Shown here one piece after another: positions 16,609 through 25,142 of a stretch of 64,000 nucleotides of DNA. The position numbers and the translations under genes were made by a program. Origin of the DNA: Mesorhizobium sp. 113-3-3 (GTDB lineage: Bacteria; Pseudomonadota; Alphaproteobacteria; Rhizobiales; Rhizobiaceae); contig NZ_AP023243.1 of the NCBI RefSeq assembly GCF_016756495.1, positions 3,786,501 to 3,850,500 on the forward strand. The letters run 5' to 3'. Position 1 is the first letter of the stretch; every line of letters starts with the position of its first letter. The notes below the pieces were generated by a model. That model did no database searches. It had not been told where the DNA came from and saw nothing but the letters and a program-made list of their open reading frames with translations.

Positions 16609-17493
16609 TCAGCGAGCCCCGACCGTTTCGAGCCTTGCTGCAATTTCGGGACCCGGTGCCGCCGTCCGTCCCGTCGTCGCGTCAGCCGACCCCGTCTGCT
16701 GGGGGGCGGACAATTGTGCAAAAGTCTGCTGCTGGCCAAGCCAGGCCACATAATCCTCCTGGGTATCGACCATCACGACGCCATGCATCATTGGATGTCC
16801 CTGGCCGCAAAGTTCGGCGCACAGCACCTGGAAGGTTCCGGTCCTGGTTGGGGTGAACCAGAAATAGGTCACCGAGCCCGGGATCATGTCCATCTTGGCG
16901 CGGAATTCCGGCACATAGAAATCATGCACCACATCGATCGAGCGGAGCAGCATCTTGACCGGTTTGCCGACCGGCAGATGCAGATCGGCCGCTTCGACCA
17001 CGACATCGTCCTGACCATTGGGATCGCTGGGGATGACCCCCAGCGGATTGTCGGCACTGACATCGCGCGTGTCCGATGTGCCGAGCTTGCCGTCCTTGCC
17101 GGGCAGACGGAAGCTCCACTGCCATTGCTGGCCAATGACCTCGACCTCGGTCGCGTCGCTAGGAACGCTAACAAACCGGCTCCAGACGAACAGGCCGGGC
17201 ACCAGCAACGCCGTGACCCCCACCGCGGTGACGATCGTCAGCCACGATTCGAGCCGCTTGTTCTCTGGTTCGTACGCCGCGCGATTGCCTTCCCGATGCC
17301 GGAAGCGGAACACGCAATAGGCCATGAAAAGCACCACGGCGGAGAAGACGGCGCCGGTGATCCAGAAGGTAATGATGATGGTGTTGTCGATATAGGCCCA
17401 GTTCGAGGCAATCGGCGTCCACCACCATGGGCTCAGGAGGTGAAACAACACTGAGCCCACTACGATCAAAACGAGTACAAGCGCTACGGCCAT
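16609..17493 (-). CDS. coxB: Cytochrome c oxidase subunit II (CuA subunit)
   Basis: A 294-residue subunit II. Two N-terminal helices (about 3-22 and 37-62) are followed by further hydrophobic segment 85-105 and a periplasmic cupredoxin domain with the CuA ligands: His in VVHDFYVPEF, and C-x3-C-x3-H-x2-M in CAELCGQGHPMM, with the bridging Glu. The aromatic cluster IGQQWQWSFR near residue 125 is the electron entry patch. I chose ATG 17493 with GGAGG eight bases upstream. It accepts electrons from cytochrome c and is the first gene of the operon. No extra heme c domain is fused at the C-terminus. Confidence 0.94.
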   Translation of the reverse strand: MAVALVLVLIVVGSVLFHLLSPWWWTPIASNWAYIDNTIIITFWITGAVFSAVVLFMAYCVFRFRHREGNRAAYEPENKRLESWLTIVTAVGVTALLVPGLFVWSRFVSVPSDATEVEVIGQQWQWSFRLPGKDGKLGTSDTRDVSADNPLGVIPSDPNGQDDVVVEAADLHLPVGKPVKMLLRSIDVVHDFYVPEFRAKMDMIPGSVTYFWFTPTRTGTFQVLCAELCGQGHPMMHGVVMVDTQEDYVAWLGQQQTFAQLSAPQQTGSADATTGRTAAPGPEIAARLETVGAR

Positions 17494-17628
17494 GTCCCGT
17501 TCCTCCGGCATTCGAGGGGGGAGCCAAGCCGCCCCAAGAAATACCAAGCGCATCATAGCTTATTTTGGGGTCGCAATTCCAGAGCCGACTATCTTGACGG
17601 GAAAAATGCCGTCTGTTGCCGCCGCGTC

Positions 17629-18309
17629 CTATTTCAGCAGGTCGACCAGAACGTCGAAGGCGGCGTCGATATCGGCGCGGATCGCCTGGCGGACGGCTTC
17701 GGCGTCACGGTTGCGCAGTGCCGCGAACATCTCCTGGTGGTGCTGGTTGGCGGTCGAATAGTTTCCGGAATCATGCAGCATGTTGAAATAGGGGCTGATC
17801 TGCAGCCACAGATTCTCGATGATGTTGAGAATGTTTTCCGAGCCCGCCGCCCGGTAGATCGAGAAGTGAAAGGCGTAGTTGGCTCTGAGGTAGGATTTGA
17901 CGTCTCCCGCCGCATTGGCCTGTTCGAGTGCGGCCAAATGCTGGCCGAGTTGCGCGATGCCCTGATCGTCGATGCGCTCGGCCGCCCAGGCGGCGGCGAT
18001 TGCCTCGATCTCGAAGCGCACATTCCTGAGATCGACGAGGCGCGCGCGGCTGAGCGCGGGAATGCCGATCGAGCGGCCTGAAACCACCATCAAGGCATTC
18101 GCGGCCGTCAGCCGCCGCAACGCCTCCCTGACCGGCATCGGGCTAACCCCGAAGGCGTCGGCCAGGCTTTGCACCGTCACCATTTCGCCGGGCACGATGC
18201 TGCCGTCGAGGATCAATTCGGTGACGTGGCGATAGACCCTGTCCTGCAGGGTCTCCCTGGACAGGGGCACGATCTCGACACCAGGCTTCCTGAACGCCGC
18301 TCCGGCCAT
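17629..18309 (-). CDS. GntR family (FadR/FCD subfamily) transcriptional regulator
   Basis: A 226-residue regulator. The winged helix is at about residues 17-82, with VQSLADAFGVSPMPVREALRRL as the recognition region, followed by a helical FCD effector domain with metal-ligand-like residues (R.E.E near 95-105 and H in HFSIYRA and HHQEMF). FCD regulators usually repress catabolic operons until a sugar acid or related metabolite binds. It is divergent from the ABC transporter operon across a 218-base gap that contains a strong inverted repeat, so it most likely controls that operon and itself. Confidence 0.92.
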   Translation of the reverse strand: MAGAAFRKPGVEIVPLSRETLQDRVYRHVTELILDGSIVPGEMVTVQSLADAFGVSPMPVREALRRLTAANALMVVSGRSIGIPALSRARLVDLRNVRFEIEAIAAAWAAERIDDQGIAQLGQHLAALEQANAAGDVKSYLRANYAFHFSIYRAAGSENILNIIENLWLQISPYFNMLHDSGNYSTANQHHQEMFAALRNRDAEAVRQAIRADIDAAFDVLVDLLK

Positions 18310-18421
18310 TTCCCATCAACCTTTCAGCGCAAAGGCCGCGCCACAACCGTCCCGGAATGCAGGGTTCCGGCTGCCGCGTCAAGCGTTGGCGACCGGCGGC
18401 ATGATACAAAGATATTTCATC

Positions 18422-18438
18422 ATTGATCTTTGATCAAA
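18422..18438. promoter_or_regulatory. Probable GntR/FCD operator
   Basis: TTGATC-TTT-GATCAA (18423-18437) is a perfect 6-bp inverted repeat with a 3-base centre, AT-rich, in the divergent promoter region about 90 bases upstream of the binding-protein ATG. Its size and symmetry suit an FCD-type GntR dimer. Assignment is by position and symmetry only. Confidence 0.6.
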
Positions 18439-18527
18439 TGGTGTTAGGGTTACCAACATCGGATGGCGAGGGCTACGGTTCGTGCCCTCGGGAGGCATCC
18501 GGTCGTTCGTTTCGGGAGGAATTCAAA

Positions 18528-19655
18528 ATGGGTATCGGATTGAAAGTCCGGCGGCTCGCGCTGCTGGCCGGCATGGCCGTATGCGCCTTTGGCATGTCGG
18601 GCGCGCAGGCAGCCGAAAAGCACAAGATCTTTCTCAGCATGAGCTATATCGGCAATGACTGGCAGGCCGAGGCGGCAAACATGGTCAAGGCCATGGCCGC
18701 TCACAAGAGCCTTGCCGACAAGGTCGACCTGCAGGTCCAGGTCGCCGGACCCAACGCACAACGCCAGATCCAGCAGATCAACGCCATGGTGCAGAGCGGC
18801 GCCGAGGCGATCGTCGTCTATCCGATCTCGCCGACCGCGCTCAACCAGGTCGTGAAGAACGCCTGCGACAAGGGGGTGAAGGTCTTTGCCTATGACGCCG
18901 AGATCACCGAACCTTGCGCCTACAATGTCCATATCGACCAGCTGGAAGCCGGCAGGGTGACCGCCGAGTGGCTGGTGAAGAAGCTCAACGGCAAGGGCAA
19001 CATCATCGCCATCACCGGTGTTCCCGGAACATCCGTCGACGACCAGCGCACCAAGGCCGCCAAGGAAGTCTTTGCCAAATATCCCGACATCAAGATCGTC
19101 GGCGAGGCTGTCGGCATGTGGAGCCAGGCGGTCGCCCGCACCGAGCTTTCCAAGATCCTCGCCACCCGCAATTGGAACGACATTAACGGGCTGTGGATGC
19201 AAGTCGGCTGCTTCACCGCCAACTCCATGCAGCTCGAGGCCGGCAAGAAGGCCAGCGAACTCCTGCCTTGCGCCGGCGAGGGCTCCAATGGCGGCCGCAT
19301 CCAGATGCTGCCGGAGAGCACTGAGGTCGAAGGTGCGGCTCCCCCCTATGCACCGGCCGGCGCGCAGCGCATTTCCTATGCCTCGCCGCCATATTCCGGG
19401 GCGCTGGCGCTGAAACTTGCCGTCGAGGCGATCGAAGGCAAGGACGTGCCGAAGACCACGATCCTGCCGCTGCCGGTCGTCACCAACGAGACGATCAAGC
19501 TGTGCGATGAAGGCACCTGGGCGGAGATGAAGGCCGGCTGCAACGTGTTCAAGCCGTCGCTCGTCTCCAACCCCGGCTGGTTCGCCTCGATCTTTTCGGA
19601 CCAGACGCCCGAGATCGGCCTCAACGCCGCGCTCGTCGGACAGCCGGAGAACTGA
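18528..19655 (+). CDS. Sugar-type ABC transporter substrate-binding protein (periplasmic binding protein 4 family)
   Basis: A 375-residue periplasmic protein with a signal peptide (LALLAGMAVCAFGMSGAQA, cleavage before AEK). The type I binding-protein fold is shown by the N-terminal FLSMSYIGNDW strand, the SGAEAIVVYPISPTALNQVV segment, AYDAEI, and GNIIAITGVPGTSVDDQRTKA. It resembles ribose/xylose-class binding proteins, but the ligand cannot be read. Several Cys residues occur in the C-terminal lobe. GGGAGGA precedes ATG 18528. It is first in the operon with an ATPase, a double permease and catabolic enzymes. Confidence 0.92.
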   Translation: MGIGLKVRRLALLAGMAVCAFGMSGAQAAEKHKIFLSMSYIGNDWQAEAANMVKAMAAHKSLADKVDLQVQVAGPNAQRQIQQINAMVQSGAEAIVVYPISPTALNQVVKNACDKGVKVFAYDAEITEPCAYNVHIDQLEAGRVTAEWLVKKLNGKGNIIAITGVPGTSVDDQRTKAAKEVFAKYPDIKIVGEAVGMWSQAVARTELSKILATRNWNDINGLWMQVGCFTANSMQLEAGKKASELLPCAGEGSNGGRIQMLPESTEVEGAAPPYAPAGAQRISYASPPYSGALALKLAVEAIEGKDVPKTTILPLPVVTNETIKLCDEGTWAEMKAGCNVFKPSLVSNPGWFASIFSDQTPEIGLNAALVGQPEN

Positions 19656-19673
19656 GCCTCCCAAGGCAATTCG

Positions 19674-19703
19674 CGACGATGCACGGATCTCCGTGCATCG
19701 TCG
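19674..19703 (+). other. Intercistronic perfect hairpin after the binding-protein gene
   Basis: Two 14-base arms (CGACGATGCACGGA and its exact complement TCCGTGCATCGTCG) flank a 2-base TC centre. It lies 19 bases after the binding-protein stop and 50 bases before the ATPase start, without a U-tract. Such hairpins between a binding-protein gene and its ATPase commonly protect the upstream message from 3' decay and so favour the binding protein; that role here is inferred. Confidence 0.6.
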
Positions 19704-19753
19704 ATCCGCGCTCATGCGTGGCGTCCAGAAGTGCCCAGCCTGCGATCGAGGAT

Positions 19754-21286
19754 ATGACAGAACAATCCGCGCTCCCCGCCATCGAGATCGACGGCATCGG
19801 CAAGGCGTTCGGCCCGACCGTCGCCTTGGACGGCGTGTCGTTCGGCATCACCCCCGGCAGCGTCCATGCGCTGCTGGGTGAAAATGGCGCCGGCAAGTCG
19901 ACGCTGGTGAAACTGCTGTCGGGGCTGGTGCGGCCGAGTGCCGGCCATATCAGGGTCTTCGGCAAGGAGATCGGCTATGGCGCGCCGCGCGCGGCACATG
20001 CGCTCGGCGTGCAGACGGCGTTCCAGGAGATGACCTTGGTGCGCGATCTCTCCGTCCTCGACAATATGCTTCTGCCCTATGCCCCGGTCGGCATCTCCGG
20101 GCTGATCAGGCGCAACGCCGCGCGCAAGGCGGTGCGCCGCCATATCGACGAGCTCGGCTTCTCCGTCGATCTCGACGCCGAGGTCGGCGAACTCGAGCTC
20201 TCGGTGCGCCAGAAGATCGAGATCGCGCGCGCCGTCTACCGTAAGCCGCGCATCCTGTTGCTCGACGAGCCGACCTCGACGCTTGCCGGCCGCGACGTCG
20301 ACTGGCTGGGCGACATCATCGCCAGGCTGAAGGCGACGGGCACCACCATCGTCTTCATCACCCATCGGATGCGCGAGGTGCGCGCCTTTTGCGACACGCT
20401 GACGATCCTGAGGAACGGCCGCCACATCGTCACCGCGCCGGTTGCCGATGTTTCGGACGCCGACGTCATCGAAAAGATCATCGGTCGCTCGATCGAGCAG
20501 ACCTTTCCGCCAAAGCCCGACGGCGCCCAAGCCTTCGGCCCGCCGGTTCTGGGCGTGCGCGACCTCAAGGTCGGGCGCAAGCTCGACGGTGCGCGCTTCG
20601 ACCTGCGCCGGGGCGAGATCCTCGGCATTGCCGGACTGCAGGGCATGGGCCAGCAAGACCTGTTCCTGGCTTGCTTCGGCATGGCCGAAATCACCCGTGG
20701 CGACGTGCTTGTCGATGGCCGCAAGGTCTGGCTCGGCTCGCCGGCGGATGCGCTGCGGCCCAACATGGCCATCGGCCTGGTGCCGGAAGACCGCAAATCC
20801 GAAGGCCTGTTCCTGAAACTGTCGGGCAGCCAGAACGCCACGCTACCGGTGGTGTCGCGCTTTACACGCTTCGGTCTTATCGACACTGCTGCCGAGACCC
20901 GCTCCGTCGAGGAGGCGTTCGCCACTGTCGAGGTCGACCGCCGCGCACTGTGGACGCGGGCCGGGGCTTTTTCCGGCGGCAATCAGCAGAAGATCGCCAT
21001 CGCCAAATGGCTGGTGGCACAGAGCCGCATCCTGCTTCTGTTCGATCCCACGCGCGGCATCGATGTCGGCACCAAGCATGAGCTCTATGTGATGATGCGT
21101 AACTACGTCGCCGCCGGCGGCTCGATCCTGCTGCACTCGACGGAAATTCCCGAACTGGTCCACCAATGCGACCGGGTCCTGGTTCTCTATGACGGGTGTA
21201 TCGCCGCCGAACTCGAAGGCGACGCCATCACCGAGCCCGCCATCATGCGTCCGGCGCTCGGTCATGCCGGGGAAGAAGCCGCATGA
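19754..21286 (+). CDS. Sugar ABC transporter ATP-binding protein (two ATPase domains)
   Basis: A 510-residue RbsA/XylG-type protein with two tandem nucleotide-binding domains. The first has Walker A GENGAGKST, a degenerate signature ELSVRQKIEIAR and Walker B ILLLDEPTSTL. The second lacks a proper Walker A (GIAGLQGMGQQDL) but has a good signature FSGGNQQKIAIAK and a Walker B-like LLLFDPTRGID. One competent and one degenerate site is normal for this family. I used the ATG at 19754; an ATG at 19679 inside the intercistronic hairpin would add 25 residues. Its stop overlaps the permease start by four bases. Confidence 0.92.
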   Translation: MTEQSALPAIEIDGIGKAFGPTVALDGVSFGITPGSVHALLGENGAGKSTLVKLLSGLVRPSAGHIRVFGKEIGYGAPRAAHALGVQTAFQEMTLVRDLSVLDNMLLPYAPVGISGLIRRNAARKAVRRHIDELGFSVDLDAEVGELELSVRQKIEIARAVYRKPRILLLDEPTSTLAGRDVDWLGDIIARLKATGTTIVFITHRMREVRAFCDTLTILRNGRHIVTAPVADVSDADVIEKIIGRSIEQTFPPKPDGAQAFGPPVLGVRDLKVGRKLDGARFDLRRGEILGIAGLQGMGQQDLFLACFGMAEITRGDVLVDGRKVWLGSPADALRPNMAIGLVPEDRKSEGLFLKLSGSQNATLPVVSRFTRFGLIDTAAETRSVEEAFATVEVDRRALWTRAGAFSGGNQQKIAIAKWLVAQSRILLLFDPTRGIDVGTKHELYVMMRNYVAAGGSILLHSTEIPELVHQCDRVLVLYDGCIAAELEGDAITEPAIMRPALGHAGEEAA

Positions 21287-23364
21287 CCAGCGCTGCAGTT
21301 TCACTTTCTGGTTCCGCTGGCTTCAGCCTGCGCCGTGCGCTGATGCGCCATCGCGGCGCGCTGATCGCCGCGGCCGTGCTTGCGATCCTGCTTTTCATCG
21401 TCGACTGGATCAGTGCCGGGCCGCTGACCTATTTCGACGTGTCGTTCCTGTCGAGCGGCGGCGCGACCTCGGCGCTGGCGGCAATCGGCCAGACCATCGT
21501 CATCCTTTCGGGCGGTTTCGACCTGTCTGCCGGCGCGGTAATCTCGCTGGTCAATGTGGTGCTGGCATCGAGCATGGACCCGATGGCGCCAGGCGCCAGC
21601 ATCCTTTTGTGGACGGCCGTCGGCATCGGCGTCGGCATGGCGGTGGGCGCCTTCAACGGCTTCTTCATCGCGGTGCTGCGCATGCAGCCCATCGTGGTGA
21701 CGCTGTCCACCATGTTCATCCTGCAAGGCGTCACGTTGCTGGTGATGGACAAGCCCGGCGGCTTCGTGTCGCCCGATCTCGGCACATTCTATCTGGGCGA
21801 TGCGATCACCGGCTGGCTGCCGATGCCGCTGGTGGTGATCGGCGTCGTCCTGCTTGCCTGGTTCTGGCTGAAGGGAACCCGCTTCGGCACCGCGCTCTAT
21901 GCCGTCGGCAGCGACCCGGATTCGGCCGCCGCCGTCGGCATCAATGTCGTGCTGGTGCGCTTTGCCGTCTACGTCATCGCTGGCGGCTGCTACGGGCTTG
22001 CCGGCGTGTTCATCAGCGCGCAAACCGGCAGCGCCGACCCGCTGGTCGGCAATCCGCTGCTTCTGTCGATGTTCGCGGCGGTCGTCGTCGGCGGCACGCG
22101 TCTTGGCGGCGGGCAGGGCGGTCCGGTGGGCACCGTCTTCGGCGCCTATATCCTGATGATGGTGGTGAATATCCTGCTGGTGCTCAATGTGTCGGCTTAC
22201 TATTCGACCATCGCGGAAGGCACCATCCTGGTACTGGCGGCGCTTGCGGGATCCTTGTCGCACGCATCGGTGCTTGCCGTGCAGTTGCGCGCGGCGCGCG
22301 CCCGTCTCGCCGCCTGGCGCGCCGGCATATTGCCCTCTCAGCTCGAACCGATCGACCGGCGGCTGAAGATCGCCGGGCCTACGCAAAACCAGCGCGGTCC
22401 GGCATCGCCGCGCCCGGCTTTCCGCCTGCGCAACGCCGAGACGCTGCGCTATGCGCTGCCCGCCTATGTCTGCCTGCTCATCATTGTCGTCGTCACCCAG
22501 GTCTGGCTCGGCCGCGCCATCCTCAATCCGGGGTACTGGAACTCGCTGCTGGTGCTGTCGTCCTTCCTCGCCGTCCTCGCGCTGGGGCAGGGAACCGTCA
22601 TCCTGACCGGTGGCCTCGATCTTTCCGTGCCGTGGACGATCGGCATTTCCGGCATCATCCTGGCCGGCATGGTCAATGGCTCCGACGCCGCACTCCTCTA
22701 TGCCCTCCCGGTCGTGCTGGTGATGGCCTGCGCCATCGGTTTCGCCAATGGTTTTGGTATCGCCTATCTCGGCATCTCGCCGATCGTCATGACGCTGGCC
22801 ACCAACGGCATCCTGCAAGGCTTCGCGCTTGTCTATTCGCAGGGAACGCCGGCAGGCTTTTCCTCGCCGATGCTGCGATGGTTCATGACGGCCAAACTCG
22901 GCTTTGTCACCCCGATCGTGCTGTTGATGATCGTCTTCGTGGCCGTTGCGGTGCTGCTGCTTGGACGCACGCCGTTCGGACGCCGGGTCTACGGCGTCGG
23001 CAACGGGCTGCGCGCGGCGCGCCTGTCCGGAATCGGCGTCGAGCGCACGCTGATCCTGGTCTACATGCTGTCGGCCGTCTGCGCCGCTCTTGTCGGCATC
23101 ATGCTGACCGGCTTTTCCGGCCAGGCAAGCCTCGGCATGGGCGACGACTATCTCTTGCCGTCGATCGCGGTCGTGGTGGTCGGCGGCGCGCTGATCACCG
23201 GCGGGCGTGGCCATTATCTCGGCATGCTCGGCGGCGTGCTGCTTTTGACGGCGCTGCAGATGCTGCTGGCCGGCACCACGCTGCCCTACGCCACCAGGGC
23301 AATTCTTTACGGGCTGGTCGTTCTCAGCGCCGTCATGGCGCTGCGCGAACGGCGGCTGCAATGA
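21283..23364 (+). CDS. Fused double ABC transporter permease (two BPD_transp_2 domains)
   Basis: A 693-residue membrane protein that is twice the usual permease length. Two homologous halves are visible: QPIVVTLSTMFILQG near residue 134 corresponds to SPIVMTLATNGILQG near 499, and VVVGGTRLGGGQGG near 268 corresponds to VVVGGALITGGRGH near 630. The halves are joined by a basic, helix-free linker at about residues 340-385. Sugar permeases of this family normally work as dimers of one or two separate proteins; here the heterodimer is built into one chain. The ATG overlaps the ATPase stop (ATGA). It supplies the channel for the adjacent binding protein and ATPase. Confidence 0.9.
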   Translation: MTSAAVSLSGSAGFSLRRALMRHRGALIAAAVLAILLFIVDWISAGPLTYFDVSFLSSGGATSALAAIGQTIVILSGGFDLSAGAVISLVNVVLASSMDPMAPGASILLWTAVGIGVGMAVGAFNGFFIAVLRMQPIVVTLSTMFILQGVTLLVMDKPGGFVSPDLGTFYLGDAITGWLPMPLVVIGVVLLAWFWLKGTRFGTALYAVGSDPDSAAAVGINVVLVRFAVYVIAGGCYGLAGVFISAQTGSADPLVGNPLLLSMFAAVVVGGTRLGGGQGGPVGTVFGAYILMMVVNILLVLNVSAYYSTIAEGTILVLAALAGSLSHASVLAVQLRAARARLAAWRAGILPSQLEPIDRRLKIAGPTQNQRGPASPRPAFRLRNAETLRYALPAYVCLLIIVVVTQVWLGRAILNPGYWNSLLVLSSFLAVLALGQGTVILTGGLDLSVPWTIGISGIILAGMVNGSDAALLYALPVVLVMACAIGFANGFGIAYLGISPIVMTLATNGILQGFALVYSQGTPAGFSSPMLRWFMTAKLGFVTPIVLLMIVFVAVAVLLLGRTPFGRRVYGVGNGLRAARLSGIGVERTLILVYMLSAVCAALVGIMLTGFSGQASLGMGDDYLLPSIAVVVVGGALITGGRGHYLGMLGGVLLLTALQMLLAGTTLPYATRAILYGLVVLSAVMALRERRLQ

Positions 23365-23377
23365 AAGGGACAGGACG

Positions 23378-24184
23378 ATGAGCGCAAAGGCACCCGCATC
23401 GGCGGACGAATTTCTGGCCGGGCTGAAAGGACAGCGCGTGCTGGTGACGGCGGGCGCCGGTGGCATCGGCTTCGCCATTGCCGACACGCTGTCGCGGCTC
23501 GGCGCCCGCATCGTCGTCTGCGACATTTCCGACGAGGCGCTGGCCACCGCCCCCGGCAAGATCGACCTGGTCGCGGCGGTCAAGGCCGATGTCTCGCGCG
23601 ACGAGGATGTCGACCGGCTGTTCGAGACAGTCGAGCAAAAACTCGGCGGGCTCGACGCGCTGATCAACAATGCCGGCATTGCCGGGCCGACCGGCGGTGT
23701 CGACGAGATCGAGCCGGATGACTGGCGGCGCTGCATCGACATCTGCCTGACCGGCCAGTTCCTTTGCGCCCGGCGCGCCGTGCCACTGATCAAGGCGGCG
23801 GGCGGCGGCTCGATCGTGTCGATGTCGTCGGCGGCCGGCCGCCACGGCTACGCATTCCGCACACCCTATTCGGCGGCCAAGTTCGGCGTCATCGGTTTCA
23901 CCCAGGGTCTCGCAAAGGAGCTTGGGCCGCACGGCATCAGGGTCAATGCCATCCTGCCCGGCATCATCGAGGGGCCACGCATCGAAGGCGTCATCGCGGC
24001 ACGCGCCAAGCAGGTCGGCATCAGCCATGAGGAGATGACCGGGCGCTACCTGCAGAACATCTCGCTGCGCCGCATGACCAGCCCGTATGATGTCGCCTCG
24101 ATGGTGGCGTTCCTGCTCTCCGACGCGGGCATCAACATTTCGGGCCAGTCGCTCGGCGTCGACGGCAACGTCGAAACACTTTGA
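23378..24184 (+). CDS. SDR family NAD(P)-dependent oxidoreductase
   Basis: A 268-residue classical short-chain dehydrogenase. It has the cofactor loop TAGAGGIG at residues 24-31, acidic CDIS after strand 2 (favouring NAD over NADP), NNAGIAG near 98-104, and catalytic Ser in SMSSAAG with Y-x-x-x-K in YSAAK. The C-terminus ends GQSLGVDGNVETL, usual for sugar or polyol dehydrogenases of the FabG-like group. It is 13 bases after the permease in the same operon. By context it may oxidise the imported substrate, possibly at C1 to give a lactone; this is inference. Confidence 0.92.
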   Translation: MSAKAPASADEFLAGLKGQRVLVTAGAGGIGFAIADTLSRLGARIVVCDISDEALATAPGKIDLVAAVKADVSRDEDVDRLFETVEQKLGGLDALINNAGIAGPTGGVDEIEPDDWRRCIDICLTGQFLCARRAVPLIKAAGGGSIVSMSSAAGRHGYAFRTPYSAAKFGVIGFTQGLAKELGPHGIRVNAILPGIIEGPRIEGVIAARAKQVGISHEEMTGRYLQNISLRRMTSPYDVASMVAFLLSDAGINISGQSLGVDGNVETL

Positions 24185-24194
24185 GGACCAATCC

Positions 24195-25142
24195 ATGGCC
24201 AATGTCGCGATTGTCGGAAGCGGGTTCATCGGGCGGGCTTGGGCGATCAGCTTTGCCCGGGCCGGCCATGACGTGCGCATGTGGGATCAGTCGCCGGCCG
24301 CCACGGGTGGCGCGCGCGCCTACATAGAAGGGGTGCTCGGCGACCTTGCCGCGAACGAGCTGCTGCGCGGGCAGTCGGTCGACACCGTGCTCGGCCGCAT
24401 CGCCATCGTTGACGAGCTGGCGGACGCGTTGGCCGATGCTGCGCATGTCCAGGAGAACACGCCCGAAAACCTCGATGTGAAGCGGGAGGTGTTCTCGCTG
24501 ATCGATGGACTTGCCGGCCCGCAAACGGTCATCGCCAGTTCCACCTCGGCGCTGCTGCCGTCGAAATTCACCGATCATCTGCAAGGGCGGCATCGCTGCC
24601 TGGTCGTGCATCCGATCAACCCGCCCTATCTCATTCCGGCGGCAGAGGTTGTGCCGGCGCCGTGGACTTCCGCCGAGACGCTGGAAAAGACCCGCGCCTT
24701 CCTCATCGATGCCGGCCACGCGCCGCTGGTGATGAAGCGCGAGCTCGACGGCTTCATCATGAACCGCCTGCAAGGCGCGCTTCTGGAGGAAGCTTTCCGG
24801 CTTGTCGCGGATGGCTATGCCAGCGTCGAGGACGTCGATATCGGTATCCGCGACGGCCTGGCGCTGCGCTGGTCCTTCATGGGTCCGTTCGAGACCATCG
24901 ACCTCAACGCGCCCGGCGGAGTGCGCGACTACGTCGATCGCTACCAGGGCATCTATTCCAACATCTTCCCGCAGATGCTGCGCCGGGTCGACTGGGCGGG
25001 CGAGGTCATGAAAACCGTCGAGGCCGAACGCAGCAAGCGCTTACCGAGGGAAGGCCTGGCTGAGCGGCAAGTGTGGCGGGATCGCCGGCTGATGGCGCTG
25101 GCGGCGCACAAGAAGAAATCGGATCAGGAGTTCGGACAATGA
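24195..25142 (+). CDS. 3-hydroxyacyl-CoA dehydrogenase family protein (L-gulonate 3-dehydrogenase / carnitine dehydrogenase-like)
   Basis: A 315-residue two-domain NAD-dependent dehydrogenase. The N-terminal Rossmann loop is VAIVGSGFIGRAWA (residues 4-17) with Asp in MWDQS. Catalytic residues of the family are seen in ASSTSAL and in HPINPPYLIPAAEVVP, where the dehydrogenase His lies. The helical C-terminal domain includes GFIMNRLQGALLEEAFRL. Relatives of this single-domain size oxidise the 3-hydroxyl of L-gulonate, L-carnitine or hydroxyacyl-CoA. Next to a BKACE gene, the natural product is a 3-keto acid. The start is 10 bases after the SDR stop, and its stop overlaps the BKACE start by four bases. 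Confidence 0.88.
   Translation: MANVAIVGSGFIGRAWAISFARAGHDVRMWDQSPAATGGARAYIEGVLGDLAANELLRGQSVDTVLGRIAIVDELADALADAAHVQENTPENLDVKREVFSLIDGLAGPQTVIASSTSALLPSKFTDHLQGRHRCLVVHPINPPYLIPAAEVVPAPWTSAETLEKTRAFLIDAGHAPLVMKRELDGFIMNRLQGALLEEAFRLVADGYASVEDVDIGIRDGLALRWSFMGPFETIDLNAPGGVRDYVDRYQGIYSNIFPQMLRRVDWAGEVMKTVEAERSKRLPREGLAERQVWRDRRLMALAAHKKKSDQEFGQ

Noticed and set aside
14946..16856. A 636-codon plus-strand frame opposite oxidase subunit I
   Set aside because: Antisense shadow; all heme and copper ligand motifs are on the minus strand.
21301..23793. An 830-codon minus-strand frame opposite the permease and SDR genes
   Set aside because: Composition is the usual antisense pattern (His/Gln/Asp/Arg-rich) and the plus strand has clear permease and SDR motifs.
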